Assembly (NCBI RefSeq): GCF_940670765.1 | Contig: NZ_CALNVW010000016.1 | Coordinates: 62,001-126,000, forward strand | Direction of reading: 5' to 3' | DNA from: Streptomyces sp. A 4/2 | GTDB taxonomy: Bacteria; Actinomycetota; Actinomycetes; Streptomycetales; Streptomycetaceae | DNA: 64,000 nt | In this document: positions 18,472 to 28,815 of the stretch, one piece after another | Numbering within the stretch: the stretch's first letter is position 1 | Layout: every line of letters starts with the position of its first letter | The notes under the pieces: model-generated | Told to the model about the DNA's origin: nothing | The model's database searches: none | What the model saw: the letters and a program-made list of their open reading frames with translations, nothing else | Program-made: the position numbers and the translations under genes

Positions 18472-19125
18472 TCAGCGTGGCCGCTCCGGCTGGACGGCGA
18501 TGAACAGCCCCTCCGCGCTGACGCAGACCTTTCCGGCGGCCGTGATGGCGCCGGCCGTACTGATCTTGCGTCCGTCGACCGATGTCTGACGGCCCGTCAC
18601 GGTCAGCGGTTCGAACAGCGGGGTCGGCCGGTGGTAGCGCAGGGTCAGTTCGGCGGTCATGCCCGACGGGCCGCCCCAGTGGTTGGCCACGCCGAGTGTG
18701 TGGTCGAGCAGGAGCGCCGAGACGCCCCCGTGCACGTACCCGGGCGGCCCCTGGTACGGCAGGCCCAGCGTGGTGGTGGCGGTCACCGAACCGTCGTCCT
18801 TGCCCCGCAGCACGAGCGGCGGGGCGATGGCGTTCTCCGGGCCGGTGACCGGGTCGTGGCGGGTGACGCCCTCCCCGGCCCACATGGTGACGAGCCGTTC
18901 CTTCAACGGCGGGGCGTGCTCGTCGAGATGGTCGGCGACCTCGTGGAGCGTGCTCGCCACCCGGCCGAGGTCCGCGCCGGGCGCGTCGCCCGCGGCGAGC
19001 AGGGCGGCGATCACCCTGCGGGCGGCGGCCACCGCGGCGTCGACGCCGGTGTCCCGGGTGTCGGCGGTCAGGGCCGGACGGCTGTCCTGCGGCCGGGCGG
19101 TGTGCACTCCGGGGTCCGCGGTCAT
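18472..19125 (-). CDS. PaaI-type hotdog thioesterase
   Basis: 217 residues. The C-terminal ~130 residues form a 4HBT hotdog with the PaaI-like string GPPGYVHGGVSALLLDHTLG. The first ~80 residues are Ala-rich and helical. It probably hydrolyses stalled acyl-CoA or steroid-CoA thioesters. ATG 19125 overlaps the upstream MaoC stop (ATGA). Last gene of the fadA5-fadE34-maoC operon. Confidence 0.87.
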   Translation of the reverse strand: MTADPGVHTARPQDSRPALTADTRDTGVDAAVAAARRVIAALLAAGDAPGADLGRVASTLHEVADHLDEHAPPLKERLVTMWAGEGVTRHDPVTGPENAIAPPLVLRGKDDGSVTATTTLGLPYQGPPGYVHGGVSALLLDHTLGVANHWGGPSGMTAELTLRYHRPTPLFEPLTVTGRQTSVDGRKISTAGAITAAGKVCVSAEGLFIAVQPERPR

Positions 19126-19994
19126 GACATCACCTCGGCGGTCGCCCGGCTGAGCACGGGCGCGCCGTCGCGTTCCGGGCAGGTCGATTCCAGGGTGAGC
19201 GCACCGTTCTCGCGCCAGACCGCCGTACGGAGCGTCTCGCCCGGCAGAAGCGGTCCCGCGAACCGGACCGACAGTCCGGTGAGTGCGTCGGTGTCGCCGT
19301 CGAGCACCCTGTCGACCAGGGTCTTGGCCAGCACTCCGTAGGACGCCAGCCCGTGCAGGACGGGCCGTTCGAAGCCCGCGGAGGCTGCGAACGCGGGGTC
19401 CGCGTGCAGCGGGTTGAGGTCTCCGTTGAGCCGGTAGAGCAGTGCCTGTCCCTGGGTGGTCGGTACGTCGACGACCTGGTCCGGCGCGCGATCGGGGGCC
19501 CGCCAGGGGGCCTCCGTCCCCGGGTCGCCGCCGAAGCCGCCCTCGCCGCGGGCCCAGATGTCCATGGTGGCGGTCCACAGCGGGGCGCCGTCCGGGTCGG
19601 CCGCGATCTGTTCGAGGGTGACCAGCGCGGCCTTCCCCTTGTCCCGGAGCCCGGCCACTCGGGTGGTGATGTCCGCGGTGCCCGAGGACGGGAGCGGCCG
19701 GTGCAGGGTCAGCGCCTGTCCGGCGTGCAGCATCCCGCGCGGGTCGAGGTCGAGGCCGGGCAGGTCGAGCGGCGCCGCCGCCCGCTCCCCGGCGGACGGT
19801 CCACGGCCGGCCACCATGGCGAAGGTGGGCAGTACGCGGAGCCCGCGTTCGTAGGTGTACGGGAGTTCGGGGTCGGTGGCGGCGTGCGTGCCCGCGCCCA
19901 GCGAGAGGTGGTACAGGAGGACGTCCCGCACGGTCCAGCTCACCCGCTCGGCCGGGGTGGTGGCCCCGAGCGCCTTGTCGGGATCGATCGGCAT
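19122..19994 (-). CDS. MaoC-family enoyl-CoA hydratase 2
   Basis: 290 residues, double hotdog. The full hydratase-2 motif is present (YRLNGDLNPLHADPAFAASAG, then RPVLHGLASYG). The length matches mycobacterial type-2 hydratases such as Rv3389c/Rv3538. Located between the FadE34-like dehydrogenase and a thioesterase in the operon headed by fadA5, it most likely hydrates the C24 enoyl-CoA of the 5-carbon side chain. ATG 19994 has AAGGA upstream. Confidence 0.9.
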   Translation of the reverse strand: MPIDPDKALGATTPAERVSWTVRDVLLYHLSLGAGTHAATDPELPYTYERGLRVLPTFAMVAGRGPSAGERAAAPLDLPGLDLDPRGMLHAGQALTLHRPLPSSGTADITTRVAGLRDKGKAALVTLEQIAADPDGAPLWTATMDIWARGEGGFGGDPGTEAPWRAPDRAPDQVVDVPTTQGQALLYRLNGDLNPLHADPAFAASAGFERPVLHGLASYGVLAKTLVDRVLDGDTDALTGLSVRFAGPLLPGETLRTAVWRENGALTLESTCPERDGAPVLSRATAEVMS

Positions 19995-20080
19995 CGTCTG
20001 TATTCCTTCGTCTCTTCGCTTCTTCGTTCGCTGTCCGGCCGGTGCCGGACGGCGTCGGCCGCGCTCGTGGGGTCGACCGG

Positions 20081-22321
20081 TCAGCCGCGCGGTACCGGAG
20101 CGGGATCGCGGGCGAGTCCCAGCAGGCGCTCGCCGATGATGTTCAGCTGTACGTCGGTGGTGCCGCCCGCGATCGACAGGCACCGGGTGTTGAGGAACAT
20201 CCAGGTGGCGGTGCGCGGCCGGTCCGCCCGCACCGGCGGACGCGGCTCGTCCGGGCCGGGGTCGCAGGCGGGTGCCACCGTCAGCGCGTCGGCGCCCTGC
20301 CAGTCCATCGCGGTCTCCCACACCTGCTGCATGTGTTCCACACCGAGGAGCTTGGCGACGCTGGACTCCGCCCCCGGCTGCCCGCCGGCCAGCGAGCGCA
20401 GGGTCTGGCGCAGGCCGAGCAGCCCGGTCGACTGGGCGTCGCAGAGGATCTGGCCGAGCACCGTGAGCCGTTCCTCGCCGGGGTCCCGGCCGGCGAGTGC
20501 GAGCAGTTCCTCGCCTCCGGAGCCGAGCGAGGAGTCGTTCGAGAGCGAGACGCGCTCGTTGGCCAGCGTCGTGCGGGCGAGTTTCCAGCCGTCTCCCGGA
20601 CCTGCGACCAGCAGGGCGTCGGGGACGAAGACGTCGTCCAGGAAGACCTCGTTGAACAGGGACTCGCCGGTGAGTTCACGCAGCGGACGGATGTCGATGC
20701 CGGGGCTGCGCATGTCCACCAGGAAGTAGGAGATCCCCCGGTGCTTGGGCACACTCGCGTCGGTGCGGGCCAGGCAGATGCCCCAGTCCGCCTCGCGCGC
20801 CATGGACGTCCACACCTTCTGCCCGGTGAGCCGCCAGCCGCCTTCGGCCCGTTCCGCCCTGGTGCTGAGCCCGGCCAGGTCGGATCCGGCTCCCGGCTCG
20901 CTGAACAGCTGGCACCAGACGAGGTCGCCGCGGAGCGTCGGCGGCAGGAAGCGGCGTTGCTGTTCCTCGCTGCCGTGCTCGATGAGGGTCGGTACCACCC
21001 AGCCACCGATGATCATGTCGGCGGGTTCCAGCCCCGCCGCGCCCAACTCCTCGGCGATGACGAGCTGCGCCACCGCGTCGGCGCCCTTGCCCCAGGGGGC
21101 CGGCAGGTGCGGGGCGGTGTAGCCGTGCTCCGCCAGGTAGCTGGTGCGCTCCGCGCCGTCCAGCGCGATGGCGGGCGCGAGTTCGGCCCGGGTCCCGGCA
21201 CGGACCGTCTCGGCCTCCGGCGGCAGGTCGACGGAGAACCTGCGACGGGTACCGGCGCGGGTGAGTGCGGCGACCCGGCGCTGCCAGCCGGTGGTCGGTC
21301 CGAGCAGGATGCGGAGCGTCTGGGCGCGGCGCAGGTACAGTCCCGCGTCGTGCTCCCAGGTGAAGCCGATGCCGCCGAGGGTCTGCACACAGTCCTTCGC
21401 GGTGGTGAAGCCCGCCTCGACACTCGTGGCGCCCGCGACCGCCACGGCGAGGGCGGCCTCCTCGGGGGTCCCGACGGCGCCGGGGTCCTGGGCGCGGGCC
21501 GCGTCCCAGGCGCACGCGCGGGCCTGTTCGGCGCGGGCCGCCATGCGGGCGCAGCGGTGCTTGACCCCCTGGAACTGTCCGATCGGCCGCCCGAACTGCT
21601 CGCGGACCTTCGCGTACTCGGCGGCGGTCGACGTGGCCCGGTCGGCCAGCCCGGAGGCCTCGGCGGCGAACAGCGTGGCGGCGAGGTCCAGGGGCAGCCG
21701 GGGGTCGATTCCGGAGAGCAGCCGCTCCGGGGAGAGTTCCAGGTCCCGCAGGGCTACGCGGACCAGTCGGCGTGTCGGGTCGTGGCTGTCGACGGCGGTG
21801 ACCTCGGCGTCCGTACGAGCCACCACTGCCCAGCGGGTCCGGCCGCGGGACTCGACCGGCAGGACGAACACATCGGCGGGCCCGCCGCCGAGTACCGGCG
21901 CGGAGGTGCCGGAGACCCGCAGGGTGCCCGCCGCGTCCCGGGTCGCCGTCAGGGTGCCCGGGGCGAGGGCGGTGGCCCCGACCGTACTGCCGTCGGCCAG
22001 CCCCGCCAGCCGGTCCCGGTGGCCCGCCCGGTCCAGGACGGCGCTGGTGAGCACCGTGGACAGAAAGGGGCCGGGGACCAGGTTGCGGCCCAATTCCTCT
22101 GTCACCACGGCCAGTTCGAGCATGCCGTAGCCGGACCCGATGTCCTCGGGAAGATGCAGGGAGAGCAGCCCCTGTCCGGCCAGGGCCGCCCAGAACGGCG
22201 GGAGTTGCTCGGTCCCGGCGTCGGCGGCGGCGCGGACGACGGTGGTGGTGATGTGCCGTGCGGCGAAGGCACGGACGGAGTCCCGCAGGTCGCGGTGCTC
22301 CTCGGTCAGTCCCATGGTCAT
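20081..22321 (-). CDS. FadE34/ChsE3-like fused acyl-CoA dehydrogenase
   Basis: 746 residues: two acyl-CoA dehydrogenase halves fused in tandem. Half one (~1-350) carries REQFGRPIGQFQGVKHRCA and QTLGGIGFTWEHDAGLYLRRA. Half two (~375-735) carries SEPGAGSDLAGLSTRAE and a C-terminal IAGGTTDVQLNIIGERLLGL. The ~700-residue fused form is characteristic of FadE34 (ChsE3), which dehydrogenates C24 steroid-CoA esters. It sits 6 bases after fadA5. No strong ribosome site is visible, so it is probably translationally coupled. Confidence 0.92.
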   Translation of the reverse strand: MTMGLTEEHRDLRDSVRAFAARHITTTVVRAAADAGTEQLPPFWAALAGQGLLSLHLPEDIGSGYGMLELAVVTEELGRNLVPGPFLSTVLTSAVLDRAGHRDRLAGLADGSTVGATALAPGTLTATRDAAGTLRVSGTSAPVLGGGPADVFVLPVESRGRTRWAVVARTDAEVTAVDSHDPTRRLVRVALRDLELSPERLLSGIDPRLPLDLAATLFAAEASGLADRATSTAAEYAKVREQFGRPIGQFQGVKHRCARMAARAEQARACAWDAARAQDPGAVGTPEEAALAVAVAGATSVEAGFTTAKDCVQTLGGIGFTWEHDAGLYLRRAQTLRILLGPTTGWQRRVAALTRAGTRRRFSVDLPPEAETVRAGTRAELAPAIALDGAERTSYLAEHGYTAPHLPAPWGKGADAVAQLVIAEELGAAGLEPADMIIGGWVVPTLIEHGSEEQQRRFLPPTLRGDLVWCQLFSEPGAGSDLAGLSTRAERAEGGWRLTGQKVWTSMAREADWGICLARTDASVPKHRGISYFLVDMRSPGIDIRPLRELTGESLFNEVFLDDVFVPDALLVAGPGDGWKLARTTLANERVSLSNDSSLGSGGEELLALAGRDPGEERLTVLGQILCDAQSTGLLGLRQTLRSLAGGQPGAESSVAKLLGVEHMQQVWETAMDWQGADALTVAPACDPGPDEPRPPVRADRPRTATWMFLNTRCLSIAGGTTDVQLNIIGERLLGLARDPAPVPRG

Positions 22322-22327
22322 GGTGGT

Positions 22328-23555
<1,228 letters not shown>

Positions 23556-23611
23556 CAGTACAAGGGAAGGTCGCCCGTTTCTGTCGGGGCGTCAGACATG
23601 CTCCCCGGGTG

Positions 23612-24388
23612 TCAGAACTGCTCCGGTCCGCGGAGCGTGGCCTCGGCGCCGCCGTCGACGTACACCACCTGACCGGTGATGTGGGAGTTCTCCGGCGCGG
23701 TCAGCCAGGCCAGGGCGTGTGCCACGGTTTCGGGGTCCGCGTATCCGTTCAGCGGCATGGGGACGGCTTCCCGCATCACTTCACGCATCCGCTCGTCGGC
23801 GACGAGTTCCGCGGACATGGGCGTCAGGACCACGCCGGGGGCCACCGCGTTGAGCGGGATCCCGGCGTCGGCCCAGCCCGGTGAGACGCAGGTGCGCCGG
23901 AGCCACTGGGCGAGCGCCGCCTTGGACGAGGGGTAGAGCTGCCGCGCGTCGCCCCGGGCGACCGCCTCCTCCGCCCGCGCCGTGGCAAGGGACTCGTCAC
24001 CGGACAGGCAGGCGGCCACGATCCGCGGATCGCCCTGCTGTGTACCGGAGATGGAGCCGACCACGCCGACCCGGGGCCGGTCGGCCGCGGCGAGGGCCGG
24101 GCGCAGGGCCGTCACTAGCTCGGTGGTCCCGAAGTAGTTGACGCTGATCATCAGCCGTCCGGGCGCCGCCACCCCGGCGCAGGTGATGAGCGCGTCGAGG
24201 ACGCCGTCGCAGCGTTCCAGGACTCCGCCGACGGCGCTCGCGCGGCCGTCGGGCGTGGAGAGGTCCGCGCAGACCTCGGCGTCGGCCAGGTCGACGCCGA
24301 TCACCTCGTCACCGCGCGCGGTGAGCAGGGCGGCCAGCGCGTGGCCGATACCGGAAGCGGCGCCGGTGACGGCGACATGACGTGTCAT
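23612..24388 (-). CDS. 3alpha-hydroxysteroid dehydrogenase-like SDR
   Basis: 258 residues. It tracks the Comamonas 3alpha-HSD/carbonyl reductase closely: VIGVDLADAEVCADLST, ISVNYFGTTELVTALRPAL, and a GGAEATLRGPEQF ending. Catalytic set: Ser in GSISG near 112-114, Tyr152 and Lys156 (LYPSSK). That enzyme oxidises 3alpha-hydroxysteroids, including bile acids, to 3-ketosteroids. ATG 24388 has GAGGAGA 6 bases away. Divergent from a secreted esterase across two IclR-type boxes. The best single clue to the substrate class. Confidence 0.88.
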   Translation of the reverse strand: MTRHVAVTGAASGIGHALAALLTARGDEVIGVDLADAEVCADLSTPDGRASAVGGVLERCDGVLDALITCAGVAAPGRLMISVNYFGTTELVTALRPALAAADRPRVGVVGSISGTQQGDPRIVAACLSGDESLATARAEEAVARGDARQLYPSSKAALAQWLRRTCVSPGWADAGIPLNAVAPGVVLTPMSAELVADERMREVMREAVPMPLNGYADPETVAHALAWLTAPENSHITGQVVYVDGGAEATLRGPEQF

Positions 24389-24517
24389 GGGTTCTCCTCG
24401 GTGGCAGTGCCGGCCGGTGAAGGGTGCCGGTGGGGTCCGGCCGGGCGGGCCGCGCAAGCAGGACGGGCGGCCGACGGCCGGACGCTAGCGGGCGGGCCGC
24501 ACCCCGCGCGGGCTCCC

Positions 24518-24532
24518 TCCCGCTCACCGGGA
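24518..24532. promoter_or_regulatory. IclR-type operator box 2
   Basis: TCCCGCTCACCGGGA, a perfect 5-5-5 palindrome 130 bases upstream of the 3alpha-HSD start. The 325-bp gap 24389-24713 contains this box and box 3 and no gene. Confidence 0.7.
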
Positions 24533-24572
24533 GAGGAGATCCCGAACCGGCGCGACGTATGCCCCGCGCCGT

Positions 24573-24587
24573 GACCGCTCAGTGGGA
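24573..24587. promoter_or_regulatory. IclR-type operator box 3
   Basis: GACCGCTCAGTGGGA, matching the TCCCGCTCAGTGGGA consensus at 13 of 15 positions. It lies 55 bases from box 2 and 127 bases upstream of the secreted esterase start, so each divergent gene may have its own box. Confidence 0.6.
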
Positions 24588-24713
24588 CCGGCGCCCCGGC
24601 ACCGCCCGGGGAGCGGTTGGCTGGCTTTCGCAAGGAATTCCGGCCGGTTCCCGCCCCCGGGACGGGCAACGGGCCTCGCCGGATCAGTCGGCCCCTCGTA
24701 TCAGGAGAGACAC

Positions 24714-25940
24714 ATGGGATCAGCTCTCAGGCCGCCGGGCGGCCGGATCACGGTCGTCACCGCGGTCGCGACCGTCGTCCTCGCGGGACTCACCCCGCTC
24801 GCGGCGCAGGCCCACGAACCGCATGCCCCGGCCCCGGTCTCGGACACGGCCGCCGGAACCCTCCCCGGTCAGCGCGGCTCGCTGCTCACCGAACGGACAC
24901 TGACCGGAGTGGCGGCGCTGCCGAGCGCGGCCGAGAACCGCACGGTGACCTATCTGTCGGAGGACAGCCAGGGACGCCGGATCGTGGTGTCCGGCACGGT
25001 GTCCCTGCCGAAGACACCACCGCCGCCGGGCGGCTGGCCGGTCATCAGCTGGGCGCACGGCACCACGGGACTGGCCGACATCTGTGCCCCGTCGGCCGAC
25101 ACCCCGGACGGCCCGGAGCACGAACAGCTCGCCCAGCAGGTCCAGACCCTCGACCAGTGGGTGACACACGGCTACGCGGTCGTACGGACCGACTACGAGG
25201 GCCTGGGAACCCCGGGCGACCATCCCTATCTGAACGGCCGCAGCGCGGCGAACACGGTCGTGGACTTGGTCAGGGCGGCCCGCAGGGTCGACCCGCGGGT
25301 GGGCCGTCGCTGGCTCGCGGTGGGGCACAGCCAGGGCGGTCACGCGGCGCTGTTCTCGGCCGCCGCCGCTTCCACCGGCAAGGACGTGCAGCTGGTCGGC
25401 GCCGTCGCCATCGCCCCCGGTGGGTGGGAAGTGAGCCAGACCGTGCCGTACATCCGTGCCGGCGGTCCCGGCGCCCAGGCCTCCGTGGCCTTCCTGCCCC
25501 CGCTGCTGCTCGGCGCGGCGGCGGCGGATCCGGCGGTCGTCCCCGAGGACCTGCTGACCAAGAAGGCCCTGCCGCTGATCACCGCCGCCCGTACCGGCTG
25601 TCTGGAGAGCGTGCGTGAGGTGGCGGCGACGATCCCGCCCGAGGACGTCTTCAAGCCGGACGCCGATGTCGCGCCGCTCACCGACTACTTGAAGAAGCAG
25701 GAGACGGGCGGGCTGAAACTGCGGGTGCCCACGTTCGTGGCGCAGGGCGCGGACGACCAGCTCGTCGCGAGGTCCACCACCGACGACCTGGTGAAGAGTC
25801 TGCGCAAGACGTCACGCGACGTCAGTTACCGGGTGTATCCGGGTGCGGACCACCGCGGTTCCATCGCCGCCTCGTGGGGTGACGCCGAGAGGTTCGCCGA
25901 CGCCCTGTTCTCGCAACACCGGCCAAACGCCTCGCGCTGA
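24714..25940 (+). CDS. Secreted lipase/esterase (alpha/beta hydrolase)
   Basis: 408 residues. A Sec-type signal peptide covers about residues 1-36, ending near AAQAHEP. The mature protein is a secretory-lipase-like alpha/beta hydrolase: ISWAHGTTGLADICAPS oxyanion region, nucleophile elbow GHSQGG, Asp in QGADDQLV, and His in PGADHRGS. Lid-like region TVPYIRAGGPGAQASVAFL. ATG 24714 follows AGGAGAG. It shares the promoter region and boxes with the 3alpha-HSD, so it may hydrolyse extracellular steroid esters or conjugates; that is inference. Confidence 0.87.
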   Translation: MGSALRPPGGRITVVTAVATVVLAGLTPLAAQAHEPHAPAPVSDTAAGTLPGQRGSLLTERTLTGVAALPSAAENRTVTYLSEDSQGRRIVVSGTVSLPKTPPPPGGWPVISWAHGTTGLADICAPSADTPDGPEHEQLAQQVQTLDQWVTHGYAVVRTDYEGLGTPGDHPYLNGRSAANTVVDLVRAARRVDPRVGRRWLAVGHSQGGHAALFSAAAASTGKDVQLVGAVAIAPGGWEVSQTVPYIRAGGPGAQASVAFLPPLLLGAAAADPAVVPEDLLTKKALPLITAARTGCLESVREVAATIPPEDVFKPDADVAPLTDYLKKQETGGLKLRVPTFVAQGADDQLVARSTTDDLVKSLRKTSRDVSYRVYPGADHRGSIAASWGDAERFADALFSQHRPNASR

Positions 25941-26004
25941 GCCGGGCACCGGGGCCTTCACGCGCGAGCGGCGCGGCCGGCTTCGCGCAGGCCCCGGTAC
26001 TGGT

Positions 26005-27174
26005 TCAGAGCAGGTTGTCCTCGACGGTGAGACCGAACGCGCCCCGGCCGTACATGGCCAGGGTGCGCTCCACGTCGTTCGCCACGTGCACGCTCCCGGC
26101 GTGCGCGTCCCGCCAGGCGCGCTCGACGGGGTTCCCCCGCCGCAGGGAGTTCCCCCCTGCGGTCTTGAAGAGGATGTCGACGGCCTCCAGCGCCCGTTCG
26201 GTGCCGCGCACCTGGTCGCGGCGGGTCCGCAGCCGCAGTTCCATGGGGATCTCACCGCCGTTCGTGGCACAGGCGTACAGCTCACCGATGTTGCGGTCCG
26301 TCTGGAGGACGGCGGCATCGATCTCGGAGGCGGCGCGCCCCACCGCGACCTGGGCGAATCCGTCGTCGGCGAACCGCCCGCCGCCCAGGCTCCGCCGGGA
26401 CCGCTCCCGCATGGCGTCGACGTAGGACCGGTAGCACCCGGCCACGGCGCCGACGACGGGTGCGGTGATCGCCGAGGTGAAGACGGCCCCGAACGGCATC
26501 CGGTAGAGCGGTCCCGGGTTCACCCGCTGCCCCGGCCCGCGCAGCCTGGAGTGCTCGTAGTTGCGCAGGGTCCGGTGCGCGGGGACGAAGACCCGGTCGG
26601 CGGCGATGTCGTTGCTGCCGGTGCCACGCAGCCCGATCACGTCCCAGACGTCCAGGATGCGGTAGTCCTCCCGTGGCACCAGGACCGTCATGAAGTCGAC
26701 CGGCTTGCCCTCGGCGCCCACCAGCAGCGCGCCCAGCAGCGCCCACGAGGCGTGGTCGCAGCCCGAGGAGAAACTCCAGCGGCCACTGAGCTCGTACCCG
26801 CCGTCCACCGGGGTGAGCCGGCCGACGGGGGCGTACGACGACGAGATCAGCGTGTCCGGGCCGGGCCCCCACACCTCGTCCTGGGCGCGCTCGGGGAACA
26901 ACCCCAGCTGCCAGGCGTGCACACCGAGCACGGAGGCCACCCAGCCGGTCGAGGCGCAGGCGCCGGAGACCTCCCTGACCACCTCGTAGAAGTGCACGGG
27001 GTCGCTCTCGGCCCCGCCGTACCGCTTCGGCTGGAGCATCCGGAAGAATCCGGCCGCACGCAGTTCGCGCACGCTCTCACCGGGCACCACCCGGTTCTCG
27101 TCCGTCGCTCCCGCGCGCTCCGCGATGGCGGGGAGCAGCGGGCGGACCGACTCCAGAACGCCGTTGCTCGCCAT
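26005..27174 (-). CDS. hsaA: HsaA-type flavin-dependent monooxygenase, oxygenase component
   Basis: 389 residues, acyl-CoA-dehydrogenase-fold group D monooxygenase. It matches HsaA over long strings: FFRMLQPKRYGGAESDP, ISSSYAPVGRL, FSSGCDHASWALLG, IGLRGTGSND, and AWRDAHAGSVHVANDVERT. HsaA uses FMNH2 supplied by HsaB to hydroxylate 3-HSA to the catechol 3,4-DHSA. It keeps the SSGCDHASW string of the characterised enzyme, unlike the second copy at 39274-40458. Divergent from kshA with an IclR-type box between. Confidence 0.9.
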   Translation of the reverse strand: MASNGVLESVRPLLPAIAERAGATDENRVVPGESVRELRAAGFFRMLQPKRYGGAESDPVHFYEVVREVSGACASTGWVASVLGVHAWQLGLFPERAQDEVWGPGPDTLISSSYAPVGRLTPVDGGYELSGRWSFSSGCDHASWALLGALLVGAEGKPVDFMTVLVPREDYRILDVWDVIGLRGTGSNDIAADRVFVPAHRTLRNYEHSRLRGPGQRVNPGPLYRMPFGAVFTSAITAPVVGAVAGCYRSYVDAMRERSRRSLGGGRFADDGFAQVAVGRAASEIDAAVLQTDRNIGELYACATNGGEIPMELRLRTRRDQVRGTERALEAVDILFKTAGGNSLRRGNPVERAWRDAHAGSVHVANDVERTLAMYGRGAFGLTVEDNLL

Positions 27175-27245
27175 GTGTCCTCCCAGGTGTGTCGGAACTG
27201 CCGGGATCGATGGTGCGCCGTGTCACCGCCCGGCGCCCCGGGCGG

Positions 27246-27260
27246 TTCCGGTCAGTGGGA
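27246..27260. promoter_or_regulatory. IclR-type operator box 4
   Basis: TTCCGGTCAGTGGGA, 72 bases from the hsaA start and 75 from the kshA start in their shared promoter region. The left arm is degenerate; the right arm matches consensus. Confidence 0.6.
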
Positions 27261-27334
27261 CTCGGCGGTTGCCGCGCGTCACCGGCGCCTACGTTTCGGG
27301 AGGAGGAATCCGGGCTCTCAAGGGATGGGTGAGC

Positions 27335-28501
27335 ATGACCGCAGTGGAGTCTCAGAACGACGGCGTCCGCAGTATCGAGGCAGCGGCGGCCCCGGCCCGC
27401 TTCGCCCGTGGCTGGCACTGTCTGGGCACGGCCGCGAGGTTCAAGGACGGTTCGCCGCACGCGATCCACGCCTTCGGGCAGAAGCTGGTCGTCTTCCGGA
27501 GCGGTGACGGCTCGCTGAACGTTCTGGATGCCTACTGCCGGCACATGGGCGGTGACCTGTCGCAGGGCACCGTCAAGGGCGATGCGCTGGCCTGCCCCTT
27601 CCACGACTGGCGGTGGGGAGGCGACGGACGCTGCCGGCAGATCCCGTACAGCCGCCGGGTCCCGCTCAGGGCGCGCACGGCCGCCTGGATCACCATGGAG
27701 CAGGACGGTCTGCTGTTCCTCTGGAACGATCCCGAGGGCAATCCGCCGCCGCCGGACGTGACGATCCCCCGTATGGCGGGAGCGAGCAGGGACGACTGGA
27801 CCGACTGGCTCTGGAGCGAGATCACGGTCAGGAGCAACTGCCGCGAAGTGATCGACAACGTGGTGGACATGGCGCACTTCTTCTATGTGCACTTCTCCTT
27901 CCCGACGTACTTCAAGAACGTCTTCGAGGGGCACGTGGCGAGCCAGTTCCAGAAGGGTGTCGGCCGCGAGGACCGGCGCCCCGCCGCGACCGGCGACGAG
28001 CCGAAGCTCCTCGGGAACACCTCGGTGGCCGCCTACCACGGGCCGTCGTTCATGATCGACGAACTGACCTACCACTACGACCGGATGGACCTGAACTCCG
28101 TCCTGATCAACTGCCACTACCCGGTGGACGAGAACTCCTTCGTGCTCCAGTACGGCGTGATGGTGGAGCGCAGCGACGCGCTCGAAGGCGACGCCGCGGA
28201 CGAAATGGCGGCGAAGATGGCCGACTTCATCAGGATCGGCTTCGAGCAGGACGTGGCCATCTGGCAGAACAAGACCCGCATCGACAACCCGCTGCTCTGC
28301 GAGGAGGACGGCCCGGTCTACCAACTGCGCCGCTGGTACGAGCAGTTCTACGTGGACGTCGCCGATGTCCGGCCGGAGATGGTGGAGCGGTACGAGTTCG
28401 AACTCGACACGGAGCGCCCCGTCGAGGCGTGGCGCAAGGAGGTCGAGGACAACCTCGCCCGCCAGGCGTCCGAGGGCGCCGCAAGTGGGCCGTCGCGGTG
28501 A
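27335..28501 (+). CDS. kshA: 3-ketosteroid 9alpha-monooxygenase, oxygenase component
   Basis: 388 residues, the normal KshA length. Rieske 2Fe-2S ligands are Cys68-x-His70 and Cys87-x2-His90 (YCRHMGG...CPFHDW). The mononuclear iron site is visible as Asn175, Asp178, His181 and His186 (NVVDMAHFFYVH). With KshB it hydroxylates C9 of androstadienedione-type steroids, which opens ring B spontaneously. ATG 27335 follows AAGGGATGG; GTG 27329 is an alternative. The stop overlaps the next start (GTGA). Confidence 0.94.
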   Translation: MTAVESQNDGVRSIEAAAAPARFARGWHCLGTAARFKDGSPHAIHAFGQKLVVFRSGDGSLNVLDAYCRHMGGDLSQGTVKGDALACPFHDWRWGGDGRCRQIPYSRRVPLRARTAAWITMEQDGLLFLWNDPEGNPPPPDVTIPRMAGASRDDWTDWLWSEITVRSNCREVIDNVVDMAHFFYVHFSFPTYFKNVFEGHVASQFQKGVGREDRRPAATGDEPKLLGNTSVAAYHGPSFMIDELTYHYDRMDLNSVLINCHYPVDENSFVLQYGVMVERSDALEGDAADEMAAKMADFIRIGFEQDVAIWQNKTRIDNPLLCEEDGPVYQLRRWYEQFYVDVADVRPEMVERYEFELDTERPVEAWRKEVEDNLARQASEGAASGPSR

Positions 28502-28815
28502 CGCCGCGGGACAACCGCCTGCTGGACGCGCCCATGCGACCGGTGGCGTGCCTGCGGTGCGAGGCCACCGTGCTGGTCCGCAAGAGCAGTTGGCACCAGA
28601 CCAGCATCCAGTGGGACGGCGCCGCCATGTCCGCGTGCGCGGAGCGGCCGGCCGCCGCGACGGACGCCGGGCGGCTCGAGACCTGCCGGTCGCTGCGTGA
28701 CAGCGTCCGGCAGGCGGCGCTGACCGGCGCCATCGAGGTACCGGACCCGCGGACGGAAGACGCAGCAGAGAACGACGCGGACGACCAGGCAGACGGCGAG
28801 AGGAGCACTCCGTGA
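28498..28815 (+). CDS. Small CxxC protein coupled to kshA, function unknown
   Basis: 105 residues starting at GTG 28498, overlapping the kshA stop by 4 bases and ending in a GTGA overlap with the next SDR. It has Cys18-x2-Cys21 and Cys47 around a conserved-looking core VRKSSWHQTSIQW, then an acidic low-complexity tail. No signal peptide or membrane segment. The Cys pattern could bind metal or a cluster; M. tuberculosis also has a small hypothetical gene (Rv3527) next to kshA. A helper for the Rieske oxygenase is possible but unproven. Confidence 0.75.
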   Translation: MTPRDNRLLDAPMRPVACLRCEATVLVRKSSWHQTSIQWDGAAMSACAERPAAATDAGRLETCRSLRDSVRQAALTGAIEVPDPRTEDAAENDADDQADGERSTP

